Assembly (NCBI GenBank): GCA_937969505.1
Contig: CALBWA010000016.1
Coordinates: 37,650-101,649, forward strand
DNA from: an uncultured Erythrobacter sp.
GTDB lineage: Bacteria; Pseudomonadota; Alphaproteobacteria; Sphingomonadales; Sphingomonadaceae
Direction: 5' to 3'
DNA: 64,000 nucleotides
Shown: positions 48,547 through 58,032 of the stretch, in pieces
Position numbering within the stretch: position 1 is the first letter of the stretch
Layout of the letters: the number at the start of each line of letters is the position of its first letter
Program-made: the position numbers and the translations under genes
Notes under the pieces: model-generated
Told to the model about the DNA's origin: nothing
Database searches by the model: none
Seen by the model: the letters and a program-made list of their open reading frames with translations, nothing else

Positions 48547-48843
48547 TCAGACAAATTTGTCCAAGCAAGCGTCAATTTCAGCCACTATGGTGGGTTCACC
48601 TGGCGCTGCGGCCAATGCTCCGTCTGCCAGTTGCAGCAATTCAGCCGCGTGAAAACTTGCTGCGAGACCTTTCAGGCGCATGGCTGCAACGTGCCAATTG
48701 CCATCGCACCTCGCCCGTTTTAACAAATCGAGTTGCTTTTGAGCGCTCTCGACGAATGCTTTGCGCAGCTCCGCCATCAGCGCGGCATCTTCACCCGCCG
48801 CTGCTGCCAAAGTGGCATCCATTGCTCCGCTTTCATACGCCAT
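48547..48843 (-). CDS. Hpt-like phosphotransfer protein with substituted histidine
   Basis: A 98-residue helical protein with the Hpt pattern around residues 20-75. The signature H-x-L-K-G reads M-R-L-K-G (Met55 to Gly59), so the phospho-accepting His is Met. The nearest histidines are His51, one helical turn earlier, and His65. It cannot act as a normal phosphorelay carrier unless His51 substitutes. It is divergent from the coiled-coil gene across 69 bases and upstream of the nucleotidyltransferase-like gene. A true kinase partner is not evident nearby. Confidence 0.75.
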   Translation of the reverse strand: MAYESGAMDATLAAAAGEDAALMAELRKAFVESAQKQLDLLKRARCDGNWHVAAMRLKGLAASFHAAELLQLADGALAAAPGEPTIVAEIDACLDKFV

Positions 48844-48867
48844 TGGCCGGAAATATCGCTAGTTAGG

Positions 48868-48882
48868 TTAAAGCGGGGTTTA
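48868..48882 (+). promoter_or_regulatory. Weak CtrA-like element between two divergent genes
   Basis: TTAA, seven bases (AGCGGGG), TTTA: one mismatch to TTAA-N7-TTAA, in the 69-base spacer shared by the Hpt-like and coiled-coil genes. Such matches are common by chance; reported because of the polarity-type context. Confidence 0.2.
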
Positions 48883-48912
48883 TCCTTTGCATAAAAATGA
48901 TAGATTCAATGC

Positions 48913-51552
48913 ATGTCCTCAGGATCAAACATTAGGGCCATTGGCCCAGACGCAGCGCCGCAAGCGCCGGAATCAACGTCCAGCGAAGAAAGTGGCGACG
49001 CGTTTGCCCTTCAAGAGGATTGGGTGGAAAACGGAGCTGAAAACCTTGCTTGGGATGATGATACAGCAATTCCTGGTCGGAGTTTGAGCTGGTTGAAGCC
49101 GGCACTTGCCCTTTCAGCCATCGCCATTTGGACGGCCTTTTACGGTTGGGCACTTCAGGCCGATATCATGACGGGCGGTGCTCCCGTTGAATGGGTTGGC
49201 TGGATTATAAACTGGTCGGTTCCTGTTCTTCTAATCATTAGTATTTGGATGCTCCTGATGCGGATGAGTACCCGGGAATCTGCCCGCTTCGGCGATGCCG
49301 CAGTCAGACTTTCCAATGAAGCAGCAGCGCTCGAAGATCGCTTGGCAGTAGTAAATCGAGAATTGAGCCTGGCGCGCGAGTTTCTTTCGACACAAACCCG
49401 CGAACTGGAAACCCTCGGCCGAGTTGCGAGCGAGCGATTGTCAAACCGTGCAGATGAACTGCAGACATTGATCAAGTCCAATGGCGATCGGGTGAATGCG
49501 ATTGCCAGCGTCAGCGAGACTGCACTTGGCAATATGGAGAAACTGCGTGATGATTTGCCTGTAGTAGCAAATTCGGCGCGCGATGTTTCTAATCAGGTCG
49601 GAAATGCAGGACGCACGGCCCACGAACAATTGGAGAAGCTCATTACTGGCTTCGGGCGCCTGAATGAATTTGGCCAAGCCAGCAACGCAATGGTGAAAAC
49701 CATCAGTAAGAAGGTAGAAACGACACTCTCGGCTTTTGAGCACCAGGTCGACAATCTCGAAACGTTGTCAGCAGCGCGCTTCGAAAACCTTACTGCAAAG
49801 AGCGAGGAATTCCGGGCCGATCTGGACGGCCGCGAAGTTGATGCCTTAGCTGCAATGCGCCGTCGTGCTGACGAGGTGAGAAGCGGACTTACAACCCTGC
49901 AGGAAGATTTCACCAAGTCAGGGCAAGCATCACTCGACCTTTTGGAAACCCGGATTGGAGCATTGCAAGCGAATGGCGAGCAAATTGCGGCTTCACTTCG
50001 CATTGCTGAAGAAGCGGCAATCAGTGCATTGTCCGGATCAAAAGACCGCTTACTGAACGACATCGGCGCTGTTATCAGCGAAATTGACACGCTCGATCAG
50101 AACGCCATTGCAGCTTCACAAAGTCGTATTCGGAAACTGCAAGAAGAAGCGGCAGATTTTGACGATAGTCTTGCCGCACGCGATGCAAGACTAAACGAAG
50201 AGCTCGCACGTCGGCAGGCCCAATTTGAAACACGTGAATCCCAAGCAAGCGAGATTCTGGCGCAACGTATGGCGGAGCTGGACGAAGCACTAGCCGAACG
50301 GCGTGAAGCGCAGATACGCAACACTGAATTGCTGATCGCGCGTGGCGAGGATATTACTGCCAATGTGGCTGAACTTAATACATTGTTTGAAGCTGTCGCC
50401 AAACAGGCCGAGACAACCAAAACGGCAGTTGGTGACGGATTGAGCACGATGAGCAGCCATCTGTCCGAAAACCAGTCTGCTCTTGAACAAACCGGCGCAA
50501 CTCTTTCCGATTTGACAGAAGCAAGCGTTCGGCTGCTGGAGATCATTCAGTCCGGGGCCAGGCAGAGTCGTGACGACCTGCCAGAAGCTATTCAGGTCGC
50601 AACCAAACAGCTCGAAGATGTCGAAAACCGGACGGTATTTCTCAGCAGCGTAATGGACGAGACGGGCAAGAAAAGCGCTTCGCTTTCCGATTATGTGATA
50701 GCGACAGGTGATCGCGTCCAGGCCATTGGGGAGTCGATTGACGCTCACCACGAACGGTTCTCCTCCTATACAGATCTTAGCCATGCTCAACTCGAAGGCT
50801 TGCAGAAATTGCTCGCTGAATTGGACGAGCAGAACAGCCGGCTATCCGAACGAACGCAGCAAGATTTGCGCAATGCAATCGATAAGCTTGATGAAGCGGC
50901 CAAGGCCGCTTTTGCGACTATCGAACATGAGTCAGCAGATCGCGTCGCAAGAGTCGCCGATCAAATGAGTGAAACCGCCGTAGGAGCAATCGAAAAATCC
51001 TTGCGAACTCACAGTGCCGAGGCAGTTGGAAAATTGGAGCAGGCCGCTGCGCATGCCTCTGGCGTTGGACGAGAAGCGGCGTTGCAGCTGCGCGACCAGT
51101 TGGCTCTTGTGAACGAGCTAACCGGAAACCTCGAACAGCGTGTGACGCGGGCGCGGGCTCAGGCCGAAGATCAGGTCAACAATGACTTTGCACGTCGGAT
51201 GGCACTAATCACAGATAGTCTCAATTCCAATGCAATCGACATAGCAAAATCGCTTTCGACCGAGATATCCGATACCGCATGGGCTGCTTATCTCAAAGGT
51301 GATCGGGGGATATTCACGCGGCGTGCTGTCCGCTTGATCGATAATGGTGAAGCTCGCGATATCGTAGATCTGTACCAGAATGATGATGGATTTCGTGAAG
51401 ACGTGTCACGCTACATTCATGACTTCGAGGGGATGCTGCGTTCCGTGCTCTCAACCCGTGATGGCAATGCTATGGGCGTGACCTTGCTTAGCTCTGATAT
51501 GGGTAAGTTGTACGTGGTGTTGGCTCAGGCCATTGAACGGTTACGCAATTAG
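48913..51552 (+). CDS. TipN-like bitopic membrane protein with long coiled coil
   Basis: An 879-residue protein. An acidic N-terminal 57 residues precede two membrane helices (about 58-80 and 95-116), then roughly 640 residues of heptad-rich helix (Ala, Glu, Leu, Arg repeats) and a conserved-looking C-terminal domain (about 790-879, with DRGIFTRRAVRLIDNGEARD and YIHDFEGMLRSVL). Length and layout match Caulobacter TipN, the new-pole marker, which also has two N-terminal membrane helices and a large coiled coil. No enzymatic motif is present. It lies beside degenerate phosphotransfer genes. TipN homology is inferred from architecture and not from alignment. Confidence 0.7.
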   Translation: MSSGSNIRAIGPDAAPQAPESTSSEESGDAFALQEDWVENGAENLAWDDDTAIPGRSLSWLKPALALSAIAIWTAFYGWALQADIMTGGAPVEWVGWIINWSVPVLLIISIWMLLMRMSTRESARFGDAAVRLSNEAAALEDRLAVVNRELSLAREFLSTQTRELETLGRVASERLSNRADELQTLIKSNGDRVNAIASVSETALGNMEKLRDDLPVVANSARDVSNQVGNAGRTAHEQLEKLITGFGRLNEFGQASNAMVKTISKKVETTLSAFEHQVDNLETLSAARFENLTAKSEEFRADLDGREVDALAAMRRRADEVRSGLTTLQEDFTKSGQASLDLLETRIGALQANGEQIAASLRIAEEAAISALSGSKDRLLNDIGAVISEIDTLDQNAIAASQSRIRKLQEEAADFDDSLAARDARLNEELARRQAQFETRESQASEILAQRMAELDEALAERREAQIRNTELLIARGEDITANVAELNTLFEAVAKQAETTKTAVGDGLSTMSSHLSENQSALEQTGATLSDLTEASVRLLEIIQSGARQSRDDLPEAIQVATKQLEDVENRTVFLSSVMDETGKKSASLSDYVIATGDRVQAIGESIDAHHERFSSYTDLSHAQLEGLQKLLAELDEQNSRLSERTQQDLRNAIDKLDEAAKAAFATIEHESADRVARVADQMSETAVGAIEKSLRTHSAEAVGKLEQAAAHASGVGREAALQLRDQLALVNELTGNLEQRVTRARAQAEDQVNNDFARRMALITDSLNSNAIDIAKSLSTEISDTAWAAYLKGDRGIFTRRAVRLIDNGEARDIVDLYQNDDGFREDVSRYIHDFEGMLRSVLSTRDGNAMGVTLLSSDMGKLYVVLAQAIERLRN

Positions 51553-51575
51553 GTCCCGATCCGAGAGGACCCCTG

Positions 51576-51866
51576 TCAGGAACTTTCGGAGCGCATAGAT
51601 GGCGGATCGGGGAAAAAATTGAGGTCATCAACCCCAATCCAGCCATATTCAAAGTTGAGAACGTACAGCGCTGTCAGAACGGCGGCGATGATTGTCGTCC
51701 GGAGTGCAAGCTTGCCCGGACGAAAATTTGCCGGCGCACTGTCTGCTTGACCAGGGATTAGCTCTTCACCTGCTTCCTCGTGCGTTCGCACTCCAAAAGG
51801 AAGCGAAACGAATGCTGTCATCACCCAGACAAGCGCATAAATTGCAAGTATGGAGGTCCACTGCAT
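51576..51866 (-). CDS. DUF1467 family small membrane protein
   Basis: A 96-residue inner-membrane protein with two helices (about 5-24 and 55-75) around a polar loop containing GVRTHEEAGEELIPGQADSAP, the family's recognisable segment. Its stop-side neighbour is the convergent coiled-coil gene; its own start directly abuts the rnj stop (51866/51867), so it is the last gene of the nuo-birA-coaX-rnj strand. Function unknown; conserved in alphaproteobacteria at this position. Confidence 0.88.
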   Translation of the reverse strand: MQWTSILAIYALVWVMTAFVSLPFGVRTHEEAGEELIPGQADSAPANFRPGKLALRTTIIAAVLTALYVLNFEYGWIGVDDLNFFPDPPSMRSESS

Positions 51867-53522
51867 TTACTTTGCATCCGAGTGCATGATGACCTTCACC
51901 TGAGGTTTTTTGCCGGACCAACGTTGTGCCGCTCTTCGCGCTGCGAGCCGCGCGGCTTCCATTACATCGCCACGGTCCTGACGAGATTTTCCTTTGAGTT
52001 TAGCAATAGCTTTCTCAATATCGGCACAAGCTTCCTGAATGAATTCGGGCATGTCCTCGTCAAGTGGTACACCCATTGCCTCGATCGTAGGTCTAAGAGT
52101 GTGATCAAGAACAATCATCAACAATCCATCGCGCGCCAGGCGTCTGCGCATGGTGACGGAATCGCCATCAGCCTGGGTGATAATGTCACCGTCAAGTACG
52201 AGGCGCCCCGCCCTAACCTCCGCCAGCTTAGCTGGCTTGCCCGGAGCTAAACGAACGATATCGCCATTTTGCTGTACTAAAGCAGTCGGAATTCCACTGC
52301 TTCTGCCAATCCGCGCCTGCTCCTGCATATGACGCATCTCTCCATGCACGGGGATCAGCAATTCAGGACGGAGCCACGCATACAAGGCTTCCAGTTCAGG
52401 CCGACCTGGATGACCGGAAACGTGGATCTCGCTTTGTCGATCCGTAACCATCGTGATCCCTCGTTCAGCAAGACGATTTTGTATCCGACCAATAGAAATC
52501 TCATTGCCTGGTATCTGGCGGCTTGAGAACAAAACAACGTCGCCAGAAACCAGTTCAAGCGGGTGATTATCTTCTGCGATGCGCGACAAGGCCGCGCGAG
52601 GTTCACCCTGCCCGCCGGTTGCGACAATCATGATTTCACCGCGTGGCAAGCTCATCGCAGTGTCAAAATCGACTGGTTCTGGAAAGTCAGCGAGATAGCC
52701 ATTGTCCTGCGCCACGCCGATAATTCGGTCAAGCGAGCGCCCGGCAACACAAATTTCACGGCCCGTTTCCCGCGCTACTTCGGCCAGGGTCTGGAGCCTA
52801 GCCACATTGGACGCGAAGGTAGTCACCAACACGCGCTTACCTTTGTGCTTGGCAACTTCCTGCATCAAGCCACGATGGACAGCTCCTTCAGAACCGCTTG
52901 GGTTTGGATTGAAGGCGTTGGTTGAGTCGCACACCAGGACATCAACGCCCTCGTCGCCAATTGCAGTAAGCTCCTCTTCCGTGGTCGGCTCGCCAATTAT
53001 CGGCTCTTCATCAAGCTTCCAATCGCCGGTGTGAAAAATGCGTCCATAGGGCGTGTCGATCAGTAGCGCATTCCCCTCGGCAATGGAGTGGGCCAGCGGC
53101 AGGTAAGTGATTTCGAACTTACCAAGGGTGAGTGTGCCGTGGTCCTCAGGAATAACGTTCAGTTCGATTTCGCCAGAAATTCCTGCCTCATCAAGCTTGC
53201 GGCGAACAAGGTCTGCAGTGAAAGGCGTGGCATAAAGCGGCACGCCCAACTCAGCAGCGAAATAGGGTACAGCGCCAATGTGGTCTTCGTGCCCGTGGGT
53301 CAGCACAATTCCGAGCAGATCTTCGCAACGATCCTCAATGAATTCAAGGTCAGCAAAAACAAGGTCGACCCCAGGATACTGGTCGCCAGAAAACGTCATG
53401 CCTAAGTCGACCATGATCCATTTACCATCGCATCCATACAGATTGACATTCATGCCAATCTCACCCGAGCCGCCAAGCGCAAGGAACAGCAGCTCCTGTT
53501 CGGGAGTGAAATCTTTTTTCAT
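51867..53522 (-). CDS. rnj: Ribonuclease J
   Basis: Metallo-beta-lactamase/beta-CASP RNase, 551 residues, combining endonuclease and 5'-exonuclease activity in mRNA decay and rRNA maturation. The zinc motif [15 protein letters not shown] (about residue 74), the downstream HTGDWK and the beta-CASP segment [11 protein letters not shown] are present, followed by a C-terminal domain. The start overlaps the coaX stop by 4 bases (ATGA). Alphaproteobacteria have RNase J together with RNase E. Confidence 0.95.
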   Translation of the reverse strand: MKKDFTPEQELLFLALGGSGEIGMNVNLYGCDGKWIMVDLGMTFSGDQYPGVDLVFADLEFIEDRCEDLLGIVLTHGHEDHIGAVPYFAAELGVPLYATPFTADLVRRKLDEAGISGEIELNVIPEDHGTLTLGKFEITYLPLAHSIAEGNALLIDTPYGRIFHTGDWKLDEEPIIGEPTTEEELTAIGDEGVDVLVCDSTNAFNPNPSGSEGAVHRGLMQEVAKHKGKRVLVTTFASNVARLQTLAEVARETGREICVAGRSLDRIIGVAQDNGYLADFPEPVDFDTAMSLPRGEIMIVATGGQGEPRAALSRIAEDNHPLELVSGDVVLFSSRQIPGNEISIGRIQNRLAERGITMVTDRQSEIHVSGHPGRPELEALYAWLRPELLIPVHGEMRHMQEQARIGRSSGIPTALVQQNGDIVRLAPGKPAKLAEVRAGRLVLDGDIITQADGDSVTMRRRLARDGLLMIVLDHTLRPTIEAMGVPLDEDMPEFIQEACADIEKAIAKLKGKSRQDRGDVMEAARLAARRAAQRWSGKKPQVKVIMHSDAK

Positions 53523-54295
53523 GAAGCGATCCGATCAGCCAGAATGGCAAGGCCTTCGATTGTCAGGTCCGCATCCACATGATCGAAGATGTCTGTAGAT
53601 TTGTCGAACAGGATCGCCAGACCTCCTGTCGCAACAACTTTGGCAGGCCGTCCTATCTCGGCGCGCATGCGTTCAATCAGGCCCTCCATCATGGCCACAT
53701 GGGCCCAAAAAACGCCGATCAGCATCTGGTCCTCGGTGTTGCGACCAATAACGCTGTCGGTATCAGGAGCACGAATGGCAATACGAGGCAATTTGGCTGT
53801 CTTGCCGACGAGTGCATCAAGTGAGAGATTAATACCCGGAGCAATGATCCCGCCCTTGTAGGTGCCATTAAAATCAATCGCTTCAAATTTGGTCGCGGTG
53901 CCAAAGTCGACAACAACAAGATCGCCACCATATTTTTCATGTGCAGCCAGAATATTGAGCGCACGATCAGCACCCAACGAACTGGGCTGATCGACATCAA
54001 TTTCAAATCCCCAAGCTGCCTTGCCCTTGCCCGCGAACTCAGGAGTGATGCCAAAATATTTCTGCGCCAGAACCGACAAATTGTGGTCTGCTCGCGGGAC
54101 CACTGAAGCGAAAAGAATTTGCGTGATATCCTCCCGCTTGACCCCCTCTATTTCAAGCAGTTGAAGCAGCCAGACGGCATATTCATCACCCGTGCGGCGC
54201 GGGTCGGTCGCAATGCGCCAACGTGCCTTGATCTCTCGCCCATCGAATAGGGCAAAAACGACATTGGTGTTTCCGACATCGGCGGCGAGCAACAT
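53519..54295 (-). CDS. coaX: Type III pantothenate kinase
   Basis: First enzyme of coenzyme A synthesis, ASKHA fold, 258 residues. Phosphate-1 motif [14 protein letters not shown] at the N-terminus, the pantothenate segment GADRALNI (about residue 105), and [11 protein letters not shown] with the catalytic Asp. Type III enzymes are not inhibited by CoA. The ATG at 54295 starts [11 protein letters not shown]; 19 upstream codons overlap the birA end and are rejected. Coupled to rnj downstream. Confidence 0.95.
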   Translation of the reverse strand: MLLAADVGNTNVVFALFDGREIKARWRIATDPRRTGDEYAVWLLQLLEIEGVKREDITQILFASVVPRADHNLSVLAQKYFGITPEFAGKGKAAWGFEIDVDQPSSLGADRALNILAAHEKYGGDLVVVDFGTATKFEAIDFNGTYKGGIIAPGINLSLDALVGKTAKLPRIAIRAPDTDSVIGRNTEDQMLIGVFWAHVAMMEGLIERMRAEIGRPAKVVATGGLAILFDKSTDIFDHVDADLTIEGLAILADRIAS

Positions 54296-54305
54296 GTGTA
54301 TTTCC

Positions 54306-55016
54306 TCAATCGAGCGAGATATCGCCTGCATGAATGGCACGGGTGGAACCATCCTCCAAGCGAAGCTGGAGCGAACCTGTTTCTGTCAGCCCGGCAAATA
54401 CGCCGGATAGTACATCGCCACTCCCATCATGAACGCTCAACGCGGTACCTTCAGGATGAGCCACTTTGAGCCAACGGCGTATCAACGGTTCGAGGCCAAA
54501 TTGCCTCCATCGGACAACCTCATCGCGGACCCCCCTCGCCAACATTGGCGCAAATTCGTCTCTTTCAACGATTAATCCGATATCGCTCAGTGCAACGGTC
54601 TCGCGGTTTTCGATCTTCGGGGCCTGCCGCAAATTAACACCGATACCAATAACGACGGCGCCCGACTGACTTTCGAGGAGAATCCCGGCGAGCTTGGCCT
54701 CATTCAGCAACAAATCATTGGGCCATTTCAGCTGCAAACCATGGCCTTCAGGTATAAGTGACGCCATCGCATCATAAAGCGCCATCCCAATCATCAGGGC
54801 CAATGTATGCGGCGGAGGGTCAAGAGGTGTGGGTCGCAGCAGAGTCGAACCCATGAAATTACCGAAACCGTCAAACCATTTTCGCCCTTGCCGGCCGCGT
54901 CCAGCTGTCTGGCGATCGGCCACCAGCCAAGTCCCCTCTTCAATAGCCTCGCCGTGTTTCAGGCGATCCAGAAGATCGGCATTGGTGGAGCCGGTTTGTG
55001 CCGCGATATGTATCAA
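54306..55016 (-). CDS. birA: Biotin--[acetyl-CoA-carboxylase] ligase
   Basis: Attaches biotin to carboxyl-carrier proteins; 236 residues. The biotinoyl-AMP loop GRGRQGRKW (about residues 41-49) and [19 protein letters not shown] (about 95) are present, with a C-terminal SH3-like domain. There is no N-terminal helix-turn-helix, so it is a monofunctional (class I) ligase without the repressor role. It overlaps the nuoN stop by 4 bases and ends 10 bases before coaX, continuing the nuo-birA-coaX-rnj series typical of Sphingomonadales. Confidence 0.94.
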   Translation of the reverse strand: MIHIAAQTGSTNADLLDRLKHGEAIEEGTWLVADRQTAGRGRQGRKWFDGFGNFMGSTLLRPTPLDPPPHTLALMIGMALYDAMASLIPEGHGLQLKWPNDLLLNEAKLAGILLESQSGAVVIGIGVNLRQAPKIENRETVALSDIGLIVERDEFAPMLARGVRDEVVRWRQFGLEPLIRRWLKVAHPEGTALSVHDGSGDVLSGVFAGLTETGSLQLRLEDGSTRAIHAGDISLD

Positions 55017-56476
55017 ATCACAAAGAACAAAAAATTCGCCGCACGGTTAGCCAGAGCGATCAACGGCGAGGTCAAAATCCAGCCCAAGGGCGAAATGACG
55101 AGGGAGCAGATCAGCAAGATGGTCCAATTTGCCATACTGCTCTCGCCACCAACTTCACCAGCAGGCTCATCAAACATGATGATCTTGCACACTTTGAGGT
55201 AATAAAACGCTCCGATCACACTGGCGGCAATACCAATTGCTGCAAGAATAATCATGTCTGCCTGTACCGCCGCCTGAAAGACTACGAACTTGCCATAGAA
55301 ACCGAACAGCGGCGGGATACCGGCAAGGCTGAGCATCAGGAAGAAAATGCACCAGGCAAGCAGCGGCTTTTCGCGCACCATGCCTGCCATTGAAGCGATA
55401 TTCTCAATCTGACTACCCTGTGCATCCTTGAGCATCATAACGGCCACAAATGCGCCAAGGGACATCGCAACATAAATCGTCAAATAGACCAGTACGGCGC
55501 TGGCACCCGCAGGTGTAGCTGCAGCCAAGCCAATCAGTATGAAGCCAACATTGTTGATCGACGAATACGCCAGCAGCCGCTTGATGTTTGTCTGTCCGAT
55601 AGCGCCAAGTGCGCCAACCACGATCGAAGCCAGTGCGGCAAAGATCACGATCTGCTGCCAGACAATCACATTTTCGCCAAAGGTGTCGAGCGATATCCGC
55701 GTCAAGATCGCAACAGCAGCAACTTTAGGTGCCGTCGAGAAGAAAGCGGTGACCGGCGTTGGTGCACCCTCGTAGACATCGGGCGTCCACATATGGAACG
55801 GCACGGCGGCGATCTTGAAGGCAAATCCTGCCAACATGAAAACTATGCCGAAGGTAGCCCCCATCGAAAGGCCGTCTTGGAGAGCTAAACGAATGCCGAG
55901 ATAGCTTGTCGATCCGGTGAAGCCATAAACCAAGCTCATGCCGTAAAGCAGAATGCCAGAGGCCAAAGCACCCAGGACGAAATACTTCAGACCGGCCTCT
56001 GCTGAGCGATTATCACTGCGCGAGAAACTGGCCAGCACATATGATGATAGGCTCATCAACTCCAGCCCCATGTATAACGTCATGAGGTTTACCGCAGACA
56101 CCATCAGCGCCATACCCACTGCGCTAAACAGCACAACGATGGCATATTCAGGTCGGTATCCGCCGTTCTCTTCGAAAAATCGTGGTGTGACGATCAGGCA
56201 TCCGATGGCAGCAATGTAGATCAATATCTTCGCAAAGCTGCCAAATGCATCCATCCGATAAATGCCAGCCCATGCTTCTCCGCCCAGTTCAAAAGCAGGA
56301 TTAACGAGCAAATTGGTTGTGTAGGCGACTGCGCCAAACAGCGCTGATACCGACAGGATTGTGACCATCCGTGCCGTCTTGTCACCGCCAAATGCAGCGA
56401 CAAGCAACAAAAGCAGGCCCGAGATGGTGAGGCCAATTTCCGGTGCGGTGAAGTAGAGAGAGATATCTAGGTTCAT
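55013..56476 (-). CDS. nuoN: NADH-quinone oxidoreductase subunit N
   Basis: Antiporter-like proton-pumping subunit of complex I, 487 residues, about 14 membrane helices. It has the family's buried lysines and the segment FKIAAVPFHMWTPDVYEGAPT (about residue 235). It overlaps nuoM by one base and birA by 4 bases. Complete, with an ordinary C-terminus. Confidence 0.96.
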   Translation of the reverse strand: MNLDISLYFTAPEIGLTISGLLLLLVAAFGGDKTARMVTILSVSALFGAVAYTTNLLVNPAFELGGEAWAGIYRMDAFGSFAKILIYIAAIGCLIVTPRFFEENGGYRPEYAIVVLFSAVGMALMVSAVNLMTLYMGLELMSLSSYVLASFSRSDNRSAEAGLKYFVLGALASGILLYGMSLVYGFTGSTSYLGIRLALQDGLSMGATFGIVFMLAGFAFKIAAVPFHMWTPDVYEGAPTPVTAFFSTAPKVAAVAILTRISLDTFGENVIVWQQIVIFAALASIVVGALGAIGQTNIKRLLAYSSINNVGFILIGLAAATPAGASAVLVYLTIYVAMSLGAFVAVMMLKDAQGSQIENIASMAGMVREKPLLAWCIFFLMLSLAGIPPLFGFYGKFVVFQAAVQADMIILAAIGIAASVIGAFYYLKVCKIIMFDEPAGEVGGESSMANWTILLICSLVISPLGWILTSPLIALANRAANFLFFVI

Positions 56477-58032
56477 CAGTGGGCTCCCTCGCCCGCATAG
56501 TCATGCTCGAGTTCAGGCATGGCATTCGCATTGGTTGCGTTGGGAGTGCCAACTTCGAGCATGGAGTCACCTGCGGGCGCCGCCCGAGCCAGTCGCACTT
56601 CCAGTGCAGCTATATCCGCGCGCATTGGTGCCAGGAAGCTTTCTGGATAAACACCCATCCACAAGACAGCCGCAGCAATTGGTCCAAGCATGGCCCACTC
56701 ACGAATGTTGAGATCTTTCATCGCTGCAGCATCGGGGTTTTTCTGCACCCCAAAGACCACTCTACGATACAGAAACAGCATATAAGCTGCGCCCAAAATG
56801 ATCCCTGTCGTAAGAACCAAGGTCACGGTTGTAGAAATTTGATAGACACCGGCAAGCGCGAGAAACTCGCCGATAAAATTGCTCGTGCCCGGCAGGCCGA
56901 CGCTTGCCATGCAGAACAGCATGAACAACAGCGCATATTTCGGCATGTTGATGGCAAGCCCACCGTAGCGGTCAATCTCTCGCGTGTGGAGACGATCATA
57001 TATAACACCTACGCATAGGAACAAAGCGCCGGACACCAGCCCGTGGCCAAGCATGACCATCATTGCTCCTTCAAGTCCCTGCACATTGAAGGCAAACAGT
57101 CCTGCCGTCACAATCGCCATATGCGCGACGGATGAATAGGCAATCAGCTTCTTCATATCATTTTGCACAAGCGCGACCAACGACGTGTAGATCACAGCAA
57201 TCATTGAAAGGCCGAGGACGAGCCAGGTGAATTGTGCGCTTGCTTCTGGGAACATCGGAAGGCTGAACCGGATAAAGCCGTAACCGCCCAACTTCAGCAA
57301 TACGCCTGCCAAGATCACCGAACCTGCAGTTGGTGCCTGAACGTGCGCGTCTGGCAGCCAGGTATGCACCGGCCATATCGGCATCTTGACTGCGAAACTG
57401 GCGAAGAAGGCTAGCCAGAGCCAAGTTTGCGCCCCGGCAGGAAAATCATATTGCATGAGGGTCGGGATGTCGGACGTGCCAGCCTCATTCACCATCCAGA
57501 ACATCGCAATCAACATCAGGACCGATCCGAGCAACGTGTAGAGGAAAAATTTGTAGCTGGCATAGATGCGATTATCGCCGCCCCATACGCCGATGATCAG
57601 GTACATCGGGATCAGGCCGGCTTCAAAGAAGATGTAGAACAGGAAGATGTCCTGCGCAGCAAAGACCCCGATCATCAGCACTTCCATGATCAGGAAGGCC
57701 GCCATATATTCCCCGACACGCTTGGTAATTGCGTCCCAGCTCGCCAATATGCAGATTGGCATGAGGAAGACGCTCAGCATTATCAGCATCAACGCAATGC
57801 CGTCAATTCCCAAGGCATAGCTGAAGCCTGCGAAGAGCTCTGATCGCTCGACAAATTGCCATTGAGCCCCGCCAACATCGTAACTCGCCCAGAGGACGAC
57901 ACCGAGTGCCAGATTGACCAAAGTGGCTATAAGCGCTGCCATCCGGGCCGCTTTCGCCTCGAGGAAGAAGCAAGCAATGCCTGCCACCAGCGGGACCAGC
58001 AGCATTATTGAGAGAATGGGAAACCCGCCCAT
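56476..58032 (-). CDS. nuoM: NADH-quinone oxidoreductase subunit M
   Basis: Antiporter-like membrane subunit, 518 residues. The core motif is VKMPIWPVHTWLPDAHVQAPT (quoted in part; about residue 225), with the TM-broken helix region SVILAGVLLKLGGYG. I chose ATG 58032, which overlaps the nuoL stop as TGATG; an in-frame ATG at 58047 would add five residues. The C-terminal 50 residues are polar and acidic. Confidence 0.96.
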   Translation of the reverse strand: MGGFPILSIMLLVPLVAGIACFFLEAKAARMAALIATLVNLALGVVLWASYDVGGAQWQFVERSELFAGFSYALGIDGIALMLIMLSVFLMPICILASWDAITKRVGEYMAAFLIMEVLMIGVFAAQDIFLFYIFFEAGLIPMYLIIGVWGGDNRIYASYKFFLYTLLGSVLMLIAMFWMVNEAGTSDIPTLMQYDFPAGAQTWLWLAFFASFAVKMPIWPVHTWLPDAHVQAPTAGSVILAGVLLKLGGYGFIRFSLPMFPEASAQFTWLVLGLSMIAVIYTSLVALVQNDMKKLIAYSSVAHMAIVTAGLFAFNVQGLEGAMMVMLGHGLVSGALFLCVGVIYDRLHTREIDRYGGLAINMPKYALLFMLFCMASVGLPGTSNFIGEFLALAGVYQISTTVTLVLTTGIILGAAYMLFLYRRVVFGVQKNPDAAAMKDLNIREWAMLGPIAAAVLWMGVYPESFLAPMRADIAALEVRLARAAPAGDSMLEVGTPNATNANAMPELEHDYAGEGAH

